Assembly (NCBI GenBank): GCA_000733355.1
Contig: JNVV01000043.1
Span: 191,392 to 255,391 of the forward strand
DNA length: 64,000 nucleotides
Source of the DNA: Falciphora oryzae
Taxonomy: Eukaryota > Ascomycota > Sordariomycetes > Magnaporthales > Magnaporthaceae
Reading direction: 5' to 3'
The first letter of the stretch is position 1. Each line of letters starts with the position of its first letter. Under the pieces are notes generated by a model. It was not told the origin of the DNA. It saw only the letters and a program-made list of their open reading frames with translations, and did not search any database. Below are positions 43,556 to 53,548 of the stretch, in pieces. Position numbers and translations under genes: made by a program.

Positions 43556-44925
43556 ATGGCACCTTATCCCAACCCGCAGACATTACCCATAATGTCCCAT
43601 CCAATCCCACACGACCCCATGTCGCCGCCTTCAAGCGTTCCGATGACTGGCTGGGCGAGTTCGCCTACGCAGCGTGGCACCATGCAGATCATCTGGAGCT
43701 GCCTCGCGGTGCTCTTCATCTGCTCGTACAAGTCCATCCACCCCAACATCCCCAGCCGCGGGGAGATCGGAAGCGATTGGCACCGCTACTGGAACGTCCC
43801 GTACTGGCCGAAGCGTGATCGCCTGCGCTTGCTGCTCCGGAAGCCGATGTGGATGGCCCTGATCATTCTCGCGCCTGAGAGCGGCGTGTGGATAGCGGTA
43901 GATGATTGCCAGAGAGCCATGAAAACGCTTGATGAGGTCAACGCAACTTTGCCAGACAACTGGAAGAACAGCCAGTTCACGTTGACGCATGCATACTACG
44001 CGGCAATGGGAGGATTCGTCGGAGAGAATTTGAAGCCGGTAGGCCTCAGGGAATATAGTAAGTGTTAGCCCACTCTTCGGGACTTCTTTACCCAAGTACC
44101 TAGGTGTATAGACACCTACCTACATACCTATCTACATCAGTACATTGATCTATCCCGAGACCATCCGAAATCTACAGAGGATGCTCTCATCAGGCAAACC
44201 CCTGCATTCACCATGAATCCGGTACCCGCGTTTCCCCTATTCTACAGGACAGAAGCCGAACTCAAGGGCCTTAGCAAGTCCGATGTCGTCGCCAAAGTTT
44301 TTGCAATCGGCCAATCCCTGTTCCTTGCAATTCAGTGCATTGCAAGGCGCGTTAACGGTCTCCATTACTCGCTGCTTGAGCTGGTTACAGCTCTTTACAT
44401 AATATGCGCTGTAGTCATGTACGGGCTGTGGTGGAAAAAGCCATACGACGCTCAAAACATTACTATCCTTCCCATCGGTCGGGGGGTGGTCCGGGACGTT
44501 AAGAATGCCGAAAGAGTCAAAAACCTCAGAGATTCTTTTTTCGGTGACATATTCGCCCCCTAGAAGGCCCAGGGCTCCTGAAATACGGTATATCAGCATT
44601 CTTTGGCGGACTTCACCTTTTGGCTTGGAATTGGCCTTTTCCAGAATCGCATTTGTGGGTGCAGTGGCTCTGGAGAGCTGCTTCACTTGCCTCAACAACT
44701 ATGCCACTTCTGGGGTTGCTGGCTGTGTGGGCTCACCAGAAGGTTTATATTGAGAATAATGTCCCCGTGGGAGAACTAACTGAGGGTACTTTTGCGTTGG
44801 CGTTTCTACTTTATATAATGTCTCGTCTCATTATCATCAGCCTTGTTTTCTACTCTGTTTCCTCGATGCCGGCTGGGGATTACCAGGCTGTTCCCTGGAC
44901 TGCTTATCTGCCATTTCTTTCTTAG
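43556..44925 (+). pseudogene. Fungal multipass membrane protein with one frameshift
   Basis: Exon 1 (43556-44057) reads MAPYPNPQTLPIMSH...RGTMQIIWSCLAVLFICSYK. Exon 2 begins at 44178 after a 120-nt intron (GTAAGT...CTACAG) and contains VFAIGQSLFLAIQCIARRVN, YIICAVVMYGLWWKKPYD. This belongs to the large fungal family of plasma-membrane-like proteins with (T/S)..IIWSCL..L at the start and FxxQCIAR...WWxKP in the middle. At the five-C run near 44553-44557 the frame breaks (TAG at 44561). One base out of phase, the protein resumes (LLKYGISAFFGGLHLLAWNW) and runs to TAG at 44925 with further spans. A single missing C, or a sequencing error, explains it. Function unknown. Confidence 0.7.
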
Positions 44926-46179
44926 GGGTAGTGAGGAGCTTCATTACCGAGTACATAAAGTTAAATATAACACCGCGACCTCAGACCACGACCTCATCTT
45001 TTAAAGGCTGCCAAGGAAAGAATCTAGGTACAAGAACAGGCAAACCTTGGATACCTACGGGAAGGGTCAGCAGGGAGGGAAGCAAACGCAAGCAGCCCCC
45101 CTCCTAAAAAGCGAGCTGGCGTCGGTTTTGGAAGAGACGCTCCATGGTGGTGGCGTATGGCGGTCCGTTGGTGGTCGTACAAATCGGGGGAGGCCGTCGG
45201 TCTCGGAATCAGAACGCCGTCGGCCTCAGGGGGGAGAGAACCAAGAGAATATGCAATTTTCGTTGAAACCAGCGAGACAGTAAAAGAGTAAAAAAAAGCC
45301 CCTTCGGCGAGGAGAGGGTGTTTGACGTTGTGGCATTACCGACCAGTGACTTACCAAGCCCAGTCCTCTGGCGATGAATCGGCATTTTTTCTCCCCGCTC
45401 CTGAACGGCTCACAAGGTCCGGTTCGCGCGGCTCGCATGGCGTGAACAGCCGACCCCTGGCTGATCATGGCTGTGGACGCTTGCTCCTGCGTTATCCTGT
45501 ACATACCAGAACGTCTTTGTCAACTGTGGGACGAATGGTGCCGTGCCATAACATTCTCCTTCATTCGTCCACTGCCGAGGCAATATCAGCGGTAGTGCAT
45601 ACCCTCTCGGCCGTGATGGCCGAAGCCGCCCTTATGTTGACCATTCTTGCGTTTTTTTTCTTCTGCCCAACCTGGATCGATGCAGTCTGTGCCCTTGCTT
45701 GGCCGTGCTTTCTCGGGAAAGAAGCTACACGAGGCCATGCAAGGCCTGGATGATGGCGGTGTCGCAGCAACCAAGCTTGCCGGTGACCTTCCACCCTTGA
45801 GCACACACGACTTTGACCTCGGCGCTTCTTTGAAAGAACCGGTTGCTGCCGATGCCATCTCGTCAGACTCAAGGGGGAAAAAACGAGGTAGCAGCGGGTG
45901 GTCCTGTAGGCCAGAGACTGCTGACAGTTCCGGCACATAACGAGGAACATCGTCATGTTGGAATATCCAGGCACTGCTGTTCGCATGTCGCGCAGTTTCT
46001 TTCCAAGAAAGACAAAGATGGAACGTGGATCAGGCGACAAACCGACCGGAGCTTAAGGGAGAACGAGGGGAGTCCCTGATTATAGGAAGTTTCAAGAATT
46101 TATTACATTGGATGGTGGGAATGATGGAGGCTCGTGGCGCAAACTCCAGCAAAAGGTTGTCGACGATCAAAGGGGTTTT
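44926..46179. other. Intergenic with dispersed-repeat segments
   Basis: No gene is supported. It contains the repeat blocks at 45346-45670 listed separately. Confidence 0.4.
45346..45670. repeat. Dispersed repeat blocks A (minus) and B (plus), left copy
   Basis: Block A (45346-45449, minus sense: GTTCACGCCATGC ... CGCCAGAGGACTGGGCTTGG ending in GTAAGTC) and block B (45539-45670, plus sense: CCGTGCCATAACATTC ... GGCCGAAGC ... poly-T) each have a clear relative at 52874-53165, in the opposite orientation. Confidence 0.6.
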
Positions 46180-46500
46180 AATAGAACCAAAAGGGCTCAG
46201 CGCCTTTTGCGGCTTCCATGACACCGGGGAAGACACCAGGTAGACCGGAGAAAGCATACCATCTCCTAGATCTCAATGTTTCTATCCACCCTAAAGCACC
46301 CGTGCACAATCGAACCCGGTTGGCGGAGGCCGGGGACTGGGGAGAAAAGAATAGAATAAATGCGATGCTGCCGGAAAGACGGTAGCGGTATTCTGTGCAG
46401 AATAGGGACGAAAGAGAGAGTATATCCAACGTCGGTAAATCAGGATCTACCAGTCCCTGCCTCCCTAGGGGCATACGGCGTGCTAGAGCTACCTAAGCTT
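46180..46500 (-). repeat. LTR-like dispersed repeat, copy 2
   Basis: The minus strand reads GTGTATATAAGCTTAGG, then CTCTAGCACGCCGTATGCCC...GGTAGATCCTGATTTACCGA...GGATATACTCTCTCTTTCG. The central part matches the repeat at 2935-3060. The TATA box and pyrimidine-rich R-like region suggest an LTR with some internal leader sequence. No gag or pol is present. Confidence 0.5.
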
Positions 46501-46679
46501 ATATACACCAGGTTATGGTGCTGCTATCGAGGCGGCTAACAAGTTAAACCCGAAGGCACACGGAGGTCGAGCCGCGTTCCGGCGCTCCTTGTTGGTGAGC
46601 GGGCAATCGGCAGTGGTGCGTAAAGACGCCGGGGCGTTGTAAGCGTTGCGGGTGGTAGTGATGCTGTCGGCCGGCGAAT

Positions 46680-47225
46680 ATGCCGGAAAGGGGTAGGGCC
46701 GGGTTTGGGCGGAGGGGACCTCGGGACCCCCCCTGGGCCCGGAAGACCTCGAAGGCAGGGCGCGCGGCGCGCCGAGTTTTTGGTGACGATCCGGTGAAGG
46801 AATTGTCAATTCCGCCGGTAACTTGGGCTTACAACCACAATACGGGCGGCGTTAATCTGGGCGATAAACTCCGTGCTTTTTGCGCTTTTAATCACCGGTA
46901 TTGTCGGGGCTCGTAGCAATCTTTCGCGTGGGGTTTTCCCCTGCAAATTGTATGCGTAAATACGTATATCTTGCAGCGCGACGGCGCGTCGCTTTTCGAT
47001 CGGTACGGCAGCGAAGCGGGCTCGAGAAAACGATCGACTGCAGCTTCGGTTCCCTGCAAAGAAATAAAAGCTTCAAAGCACGTTCTGGTCAAAAGAAAGA
47101 GGCCAACTTGCTCTGCCTGCCGTGGGGTGCAACGCCTCAGCAACAAACGACGCGCGTTGGCCGATATCGAGGGCAATCTGAAGGCGCCGACGCAAACGTT
47201 CTTTAGGTGCGACGTACCTCTGTAA
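46680..47225 (+). pseudogene. PiggyBac-like transposase relic (DDE_Tnp_1_7), C-terminal part
   Basis: One frame contains DDPVKELSIPPVTWAYNHNT and GGVNLGDKLRAFCAFNHRYC, matching the piggyBac-type YNHNMGGVD..DQ..A block. RGS then meets TAG (46914-46916). The same frame continues uninterrupted with QSFAWGFPLQIVCVNTYILQ and a cysteine-bearing C-terminus (RPTCSACRGVQ...TFFRCD) as in the zinc-ribbon end of piggyBac proteins. At the TAG position family members have a conserved Trp (R..W...F), so TGG to TAG is the likely change. The upstream part of the transposase is not readable. A pogo-like element begins about 55 bp beyond the end of this frame. Confidence 0.7.
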
Positions 47226-47280
47226 CAACGACTTCTACTGGTACCTGTATCACGGGCTAAATCAGGCGGGCTTGGGAGTA

Positions 47281-47361
47281 CCTGGGGACTGTCCGTTGTG
47301 GGTCCCCTCTGAGAGGGGAGTAAAAAAATCAGGTTTGCACAAAAACTCCGGCCCACAGATC
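47281..47361 (+). repeat. Left terminal inverted repeat, 81 bp
   Basis: Identical in reverse complement to 50050-50130. It contains an internal palindrome, CCCCTCTGAGAGGGG, which could be a transposase-binding or hairpin site. Confidence 0.95.
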
Positions 47362-47442
47362 TGCCATAGAAATTAGCTGCGACGCATATTTTGATCAGCT
47401 TCAATTGTACTCTTTTGCTTGCCAACGCACTCACAAATAAAA

Positions 47443-49357
47443 ATGCCGGGAGATAAGGATATCAGGGAGTCGCCCGCGATCAGGGCTGCACGGCGATACG
47501 TGCAAATCTTGCAGGCAGGCCAAGAACGCGCCCATTTGGCGCGTAGATGCGCCCCTCCCAAAAACGCGCCGCTGGAGGGACTCCGTGCCTTCTGCGCGCG
47601 CGTGAGGGTGCCCTACTCCTCTGTAGGGCGACACGTTAGGTCCCTGCAGTCGTTTGGGAGGCCTGACCTTTCCTACCTGCCCCAGGGCCGCCCTCGCACG
47701 CTGACCGAGGCTGAGGATGCTGCGGTAGTCGCGTACGTTGTACAGCTTGAACGGGCCGGCCGGCCGGCCACCAAAAACGAGATAGTAACGGCGGCGACCC
47801 TCCTCCGCGCCCGCCGTAACCCTCCCACGTTATCCGAGATCAACAGAAACTGGTACCCCGCCTGGAAAAGGAACCACCCCGAGCTTCGAAAAACTGGTAC
47901 TCGCCCTATTAAAACGAACAGGCTGGGGTTTGAAATCCAGCCTGACGACGTCAAGCGTTGGTATCAAAGGTCGGAAAAGATGGCGGCTAAGCAGGAAATA
48001 ACGGCTTCCGCGGTCTGGAACGCAGACGAAGTAGGGTGCCGGATAGGCGTGCGTAACGGCCGGATCAAAGTCATGGTTGTAACTAAAAAAAAAGCACGCA
48101 AAGCCGCACTCTATCGACCCGGCCAACAAAAAGTCCTGCACGCTGGTAGGGGCCGGCAACGCTATCGGTAACTCTTTTCCGCCCTTCTGTATCTTCAAAC
48201 AATGGCCGTTAGCGGAATGGGAAGAGGCAGATTTACCTGGCGATACTGCTTTTGTGCGGTCACCTACTGGCTTTTCAAGCCAAAAGATCACCCTCGCCTG
48301 GATCCGTATCTTCAACCGCCTCTTTTAGCCGCTGATCGCGGGGGTACAAGCCTCAAAAAGCCCGTCTTTGGAGGATTGGTTTGGCTACTTTGCTAACACC
48401 AAATTCGACTTTTTAATAGATCCGTTCGATCAGGAAAACTGTCGAGAGGGCACCCGCCAAAAGGCTTACGGCAAACGGATCTGGCGCTGGCTGATTTTCG
48501 ACGGCTTCACCGGGCATTTTTCGATCGAAATAGTCGACTACTGCCTGCGGTTCGATATCCAGTTGGTCAGCCTACCGGCGCACTCGTCGCATCAAATACA
48601 GCCCATAGACGTTGGCGTTTTCTCGCATTTTAAAAACGAGCATCAAAAGGTCCTGTTCGAAAAGGTGCGCGAAGGCGACGTAAGGTTTACGCGCATCGAC
48701 TTTGTAATGGCTTTCGGGGTAGGGTTTTCCTATGCTCTAGATCCCGTATAAATTAGCTGATAACCAGAGCCCACTTTAGCGCATCTGGGGGGCTGCTTTT
48801 ACCAAAGGGCACGTTATCACCGGATTTGAAGATAGCGGCATTTGGCCTCTCAACCCGGCCCGGGTCCTCAACCGGCTTACCGGCAAAATCGCGACCCAAA
48901 CCCCGCGCCTACCGGAGGCCCTGCCATCAAATTCTCGTTACGATGCCGCCAAATATACCGCAGAAAGTCTACGTACCAAATACAGCCATTTCACGGCCTT
49001 TATGAGCTCGCCTACGCGCCGCGGGTTAAAGTTTCTTTCCGCGGCCACAAACGAAGCGATCTTTTTCCAGCGCAGTGCCGAGACGGAGCGCCAAAAAAAA
49101 ACGCCCGGCTCAAACGCCTCTCAAATCAGCGGATCCGCCGCACCATTAAGTCGTCAGATAAGCAGTTCGCTACTCCAATAGTGCTCGCCGAAATGCGGGT
49201 GCGAAAGGAGGACCGCCGCTGCAAAAAGAAGGCCAAAAAGGCGAAAAAGGCCAAGCGAAAGTTTAAAAAGCTTCTGCGAAGGCAACAACAAAAGCACGAG
49301 GCCGCCTGGCGCACCGCTGGCAGGACCTTTCAAAGCCGGAAGGTAACGAAGGCTTAA
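47443..49357 (+). pseudogene. Pogo/Fot1-like transposase, interrupted
   Basis: ATG 47443 begins MPGDKDIRESPAIRAARRYV with helix-turn-helix-like sequence (GRPRTLTEAEDAAVVAYVVQ; TLSEINRNWYPAWKRNHPEL). Catalytic acidic motifs appear in order: WNADEVG, LIFDGFTGH and QPIDVGVFSHFK, a DDD triad. The frame shifts at an A9 run (48085-48093) and continues with CTLVGAGNAIGN, PPFCIFKQWP and SPTGFSS. TAG occurs at 48326-48328. A likely 34-nt intron (48746-48779) leads to FTKGHVITGFEDSGIWPLNP. A second A9 run (49093-49101) marks another frame change before the lysine-rich end (KKKAKKAKKAKRKFKKLL). The copy is probably inactive unless slippage or editing rescues it. Confidence 0.8.
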
Positions 49358-50049
49358 TATCTCGACCTTGTCGGATTTAGCGCCGAATTTATTGCCTTTC
49401 AACCCGATAACAAAAAGTGGCGCCTAGAGGGCGAAGAGGATGCTAACTAGGTAATAGATACGAGCAGAAGGGTTACCGGCAAGCCTCTAACCGACGTGAT
49501 CCTCGGTAGCGACGTATCTATCGATATCTGCACCCAGGCGCCTGCCCAGCCAGATCCGTGGGGTCACCGGCCTTTAACAGAGGAGGATCAAGCCCTCGCT
49601 GATCTGCTGGATCCCTTGGCCCAAAACAACGACCCTCTGATGAAGTCTTCACCTCCGTTGCCGCCCAGTTCGCCCTGTCCCCAGGTGGGTAGCCCAAAGG
49701 GCCGGCCTCGGCCCTGGATCCGGGATCCAAACCCGGATTTCGATTACGATCAACCCCTCTTGTTAGGGGATTAGGTCCCAAGAAGAGATTGCACCAATTT
49801 TCAAGTCTCTAGATGCAAATCTGGCCTGTTAGCGACTGTTGATCGTCAGGGGACGTATATCCAGGACGACTGCAAACCCTGGAATTCACCCGCAAAAATA
49901 CACGTATTCTGGCCAGATATCCTATTTCAATAAAATCTTCCCGCTTTGCTCGTTCTTTTTTTACAACTTATATCTCCTTAAGCCTTTTGGTTGTTGTTTT
50001 GTTCGCGATTGAACTTTCCTGCACAGATTGCCTAGCTTATTTGGCGGCG

Positions 50050-50130
50050 GATCTGTGGGCCGGAGTTTTTGTGCAAACCTGATTTTTTTACTCCCCTCTC
50101 AGAGGGGACCCACAACGGACAGTCCCCAGG
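50050..50130 (-). repeat. Right terminal inverted repeat, 81 bp
   Basis: Exact inverted copy of 47281-47361; TA follows at 50131. Confidence 0.95.
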
Positions 50131-50949
50131 TACCGGAAAATAAAGCTTTTAATTGGTTGTGGTGGCGCTGATCTGCATGTCACGATCAGGGAGCGTAGGC
50201 TTCGCAGCCAGGTGCAATTGATACTATGGACTGAAGACTCTTCTATGGGGAGGAAACAAGGAAGAAAGGCGCGGCGCGCCGAAGGCGCGATGCGGTAGAA
50301 AAAGCGGTGCGGCGTCTCATCGCACGAGCCATTTCGTGACGCGTGCTCACGTGGATGCCTGCGGCGTGCGGTGAACTGCCCTGGGGCGTCACACTGCAGA
50401 CAAGCATCTAATGGCACTCAAAAGGATAATGGAACCCAAATAGATATTACGTTTCCCAAACCAAGCACTTCCATATTCGCTTCCTAATTATACCAAAAGC
50501 CCCGCTGAAACGCAGTTATAAAAAGAAGAAGAAGAAGAAAAAAGAGAAGAAAATGTTCGCGTCCTGTCGTTGCGGCCCTTTTGGAGCCTTGCACACTTTC
50601 GTATATGACGGTATGCACGCCCGTCCTTCCTGCTCCGTTACACCTACGAAAGCTGTGTTTTGGGTTCGTGTTTTTGTATTACTAGGAGGATACCACGTAC
50701 CCGGTTATGTCAGTTGGAGCTCGAGCAGGTTCCACGAGCACTTTTGCTTGGCAGGACGTTGATGTTCCCGGGGATGGAGCGACGGGAAGGGGCAGCTTAC
50801 CTTTATTGACGAGCGTTGGATGCAGTTCGGTATCGCGATATGCGCGTTTCCGTGCCGCTGTGCAAGTGCTTATGTACACAGGCGACTTCGTCTCCGGTTC
50901 GACGGCATGTATCCTCGTGTCACGTGCCCCTAAGGGGCAGGTGGACGGG
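50131..50949. other. Intergenic, no feature seen
   Basis: Contains a short (AAG)n stretch at about 50525-50550 and unstructured open frames. No gene is supported. Confidence 0.4.
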
Positions 50950-51225
50950 CTACTGTTTGGTTGAGCCGGACGTGGCGTGGTTGGTGGACGGAGCAGGGGG
51001 AGGGGCATTGGAGGCGCCGTGGCCCTGGCGCACCTGGCCGATGGTGTTGAAGGGAGAGGAGCCGCTGGGCTCAGCGAGCCAGCGGTCCATGGGGCTGGCG
51101 TCAGCACCAGCGCCAGCACCATCAGCACCAGCAGCACCAGCAGCCTGCGCGCTTTGCCAGGTCTGAATCCCCCAGGTCCGGGAGACGTTCTGCCAGGTGT
51201 CCTGGGTGCTGCCGTTGCCCGACAT
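50950..51225 (-). CDS. Small Ala/Gly/Ser-rich protein, 91 aa
   Basis: ATG 51225 is chosen (MSGNGSTQDTWQNVSRTWGI); an in-frame upstream ATG would add 20 residues of leader-like sequence. The product continues QTWQSAQAAGAAGADGAGAG, DASPMDRWLAEPSGSSPFNT and ends in a Pro/Ser/Thr tail. No membrane span, signal peptide or domain is seen; it is probably disordered and cytosolic. A TATAAAG lies on the same strand about 185 bp upstream (51407-51413). Codon use is GC3-rich, like the host genes. The gene is plausible but supported only by composition, start context and promoter. Confidence 0.5.
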   Translation of the reverse strand: MSGNGSTQDTWQNVSRTWGIQTWQSAQAAGAAGADGAGAGADASPMDRWLAEPSGSSPFNTIGQVRQGHGASNAPPPAPSTNHATSGSTKQ

Positions 51226-51633
51226 GGCTAAGGCGACTTGATGGCGGGAGGGGATGGTGTCGGGAGAAGGAGGATGGGTGTCCAAAGTAGAGAGATGTGT
51301 ATGTTTCAGGGAGGCGGGCTTGCTTTTGGGAGGAGAGGTTGCGGGTGGTAGAAGGTAGTTTCAGGAGGCATTCTGATCATGGCCGATGCTGGCTGGGGAA
51401 ATCTGGCTTTATAGACAAAAAAGCCGAACAGGAGCAGATATAAAGGAACTAAGTTTGAGGGAGAAAGAGAGAAAAAGCTACCATGGGATTCGTGGGGTTA
51501 AAAGCATCGTCATGTTTTTTTCCTCCAAAAAAAACCTGCAACATTTCCTGGTAAGGCGAGCGGCGACGGCGAGGCGCATTATTCCCAGGGCTTTCGGGAC
51601 GCGAGGGCCCTTAGCATCAATACGATGTGCAGC

Positions 51634-52486
51634 TCAGTACTCCTTAGCGCCGGTGCTCCTTCTCCAATGAGCGGCAAGGCATTGGGGCAGGGTTCCAAGC
51701 GGGTCTCGTGCCAAAGCCCAGTGGTCGATGGACTCCCTGGCCTCGGTCAACCGTTTAAGGACGTGGGTGAACTGTCCATAGCAGGGGAAATACGCCAACA
51801 GCGCGGCACCTTTGCCGCTGTCAGATTTCCGTCCCCGGCATTGGTTTGTGCCGGCGTCGATATATCCCACAAAACCTGGGTGACGCGGCGGTCTTGGAGA
51901 ACCCGGGAGAGTTGTGCCTTGAGCGATTCCTCGTATCGGCGCTTCTGCCGCTCCCCAGCCTCGATCAATCGACGCTACTCCTCGGAGTCGTCTTCGGGTT
52001 CAGGAAGATGATACGGGTGCTTGGCCATCCTGTCATGCAGCCATTCACTCTCCAGTTGATAAAGACGGCCTATCTTTCCACACCCTCGACCCCTTCAAGC
52101 TTGGAAACGTCCCACCCGTGCTGGCGGAGCTTGGCCTCGACCCTGCGCGCGGTCGCCTGATATCTCTCCTCGCGCCTCCGCAGGCGGATCGGGACGAGGA
52201 TCTGATCGAGGTCGACGAGGCCTAGAACCTCCACACCCAGCTGCTGCAGCGAAAGGCTCGGTTGTGTTCACAATGTCGACGCGAAGATACTTTATGATGG
52301 AGATTCCGTCCTCTTGGACTTCAGCGATGCTGAGCGGCAGAATCGCTGTTTAGTGAGACTCTTTGCGTATTTGTGGACAAGAAACCGGGTTTCAGTTTTG
52401 GTCAATACCTGACGTCCTCGCATCCGAAGGCACACTTTACAGGCTGTAGAGGCCACACAGTGAGCAGCGCTATGTTTATCTTTCAT
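51634..52486 (-). pseudogene. Relic of an unrecognised gene with several frameshifts
   Basis: Reading leftward, protein-like pieces follow one another in changing frames: ACKVCLRMRGRQVLTKTETR, FLVHKYAKSLTKQRFCRSAS, IIKYLRVDIVNT, LGLVDLDQILVPIRLRRREE, RRVEAKLRQHGWDVSKLEG, then YRRLIEAGERQKRRYEESL. The order and composition suggest one ancestral protein, possibly a fungal repetitive-family ORF, now broken by small indels. The family is not recognised. Confidence 0.4.
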
Positions 52487-52873
52487 AGGGCCCGCAGACG
52501 TCTATCGATGCCGACGGGGGCATCGAAGGGTCATCCTCGCTGGAGTCGATGATTCCGCGGTTGATAAACACAATGTTGTCAAGGCTGGATGGCTTCGCGG
52601 AGAGGCGATGCGCTATTGAGGTTTGCTGTGACACCATGTGAGGCTAGTGGCCCACTGGGGGAATCCTCGGTGTTGTATCCATGTTTTGTTATAGCGGGCG
52701 GGGCTTGAGTAAACTCCGCTGTCGCCGCGACGGCCTACGATGAGCTTGTCTCAATCCAGTCTGCAGCCACGTTCCTCGGCGATTTGGCCGGCAGATCCAT
52801 CTAATCGCCTAACCCCTGTTCAGGTGTGACAAATCTCAATCCAGCGGACTTCGGATGACCGCGGATATTTCAC

Positions 52874-53165
52874 GTTCACGCCATGCCAGTCTCGCGAACC
52901 GGGCCTTGCGAGTCGCTCAGGGGCAGGCAGAATACCGATTTATCGCCAGAGGTCTGGGCTTGGTAAGTCGTTGATGGGTAATTCCGTGACGCAAGTGCTC
53001 GCCACTCGCCGAACGAAGGGGCTCTTACTACGTGCACCCGGAAAGAAAAAAAAAAGTGTCAACAAAAGGACCGCTTCGGCCACGACCGAAGGTATGTACT
53101 ACCGCTGAAACTGCCTCGGCAGTGGGACGAATGAAGGTGAATGTTATGGCACGGCACCACCTCGT
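52874..53165. repeat. Dispersed repeat blocks A (plus) and B (minus), right copy
   Basis: Block A (52874-52969, plus) and block B (53035-53165, minus) match those at 45346-45670 with inverted orientation. Their order relative to each other is swapped, so the pair is not a simple inverted duplication. Confidence 0.6.
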
Positions 53166-53375
53166 GGTGGTTGATAGAGTACTTTTGATGTTGACCCTTG
53201 CTTGATCTGATCGCGAGACGGTGGGGGACCATGACGTTTTGCGGCGGAGATCCGCGGCCCCTGCTGGTCCCTCCCCACACAATGCCCCTCATGGTCGTGG
53301 ATGCCGCCGTGGTCTGCCGATTGCGCCTTCGGGTTCCATGTTGAAACGGGGGTAGGTTCCCAATTGCGTGACGGG

Positions 53376-53382
53376 TATAAAT
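53376..53382 (+). promoter_or_regulatory. TATA box of the GRE2-like gene
   Basis: GGGTATAAATTGG lies 167 bp upstream of the ATG at 53549, on the same strand. Confidence 0.45.
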
Positions 53383-53548
53383 TGGCGTGGCCTCGCTCCA
53401 TGGTGGTGTCTTTTGCTGGGATGTTCTGCAATAAGGTAACCTCCTTTCACCCCTCCGCTCCTGACCGAGAAGCTGAGTGATTCGTGATAAAACACACTTG
53501 CTTGATCTCCATTTACGGCATCCGACACAGGCCAAACAAATCTTCAAC

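Larger units (their letters stand above)
47281..50130 (+). mobile_element. Pogo/Fot1-like Tc1-mariner element, 2,850 bp, TA target site
   Basis: Perfect 81-bp terminal inverted repeats (47281-47361 and 50050-50130, beginning CCTGGGGACTGTCCGTTGTG) are flanked by TA on each side (47279-47280, 50131-50132), the Tc1/mariner target duplication. The interior encodes a DDD transposase with lesions (see 47443-49357). Identical termini mean recent transposition or mobilisation in trans. The element sits right after the piggyBac relic. Its GC content is like the host's, so heavy RIP has not hit it. Confidence 0.9.
52487..53548. other. Intergenic; repeat blocks and promoter of the reductase gene
   Basis: Contains repeat blocks A/B (52874-53165) and a TATA box. 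No gene is supported. Confidence 0.45.
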
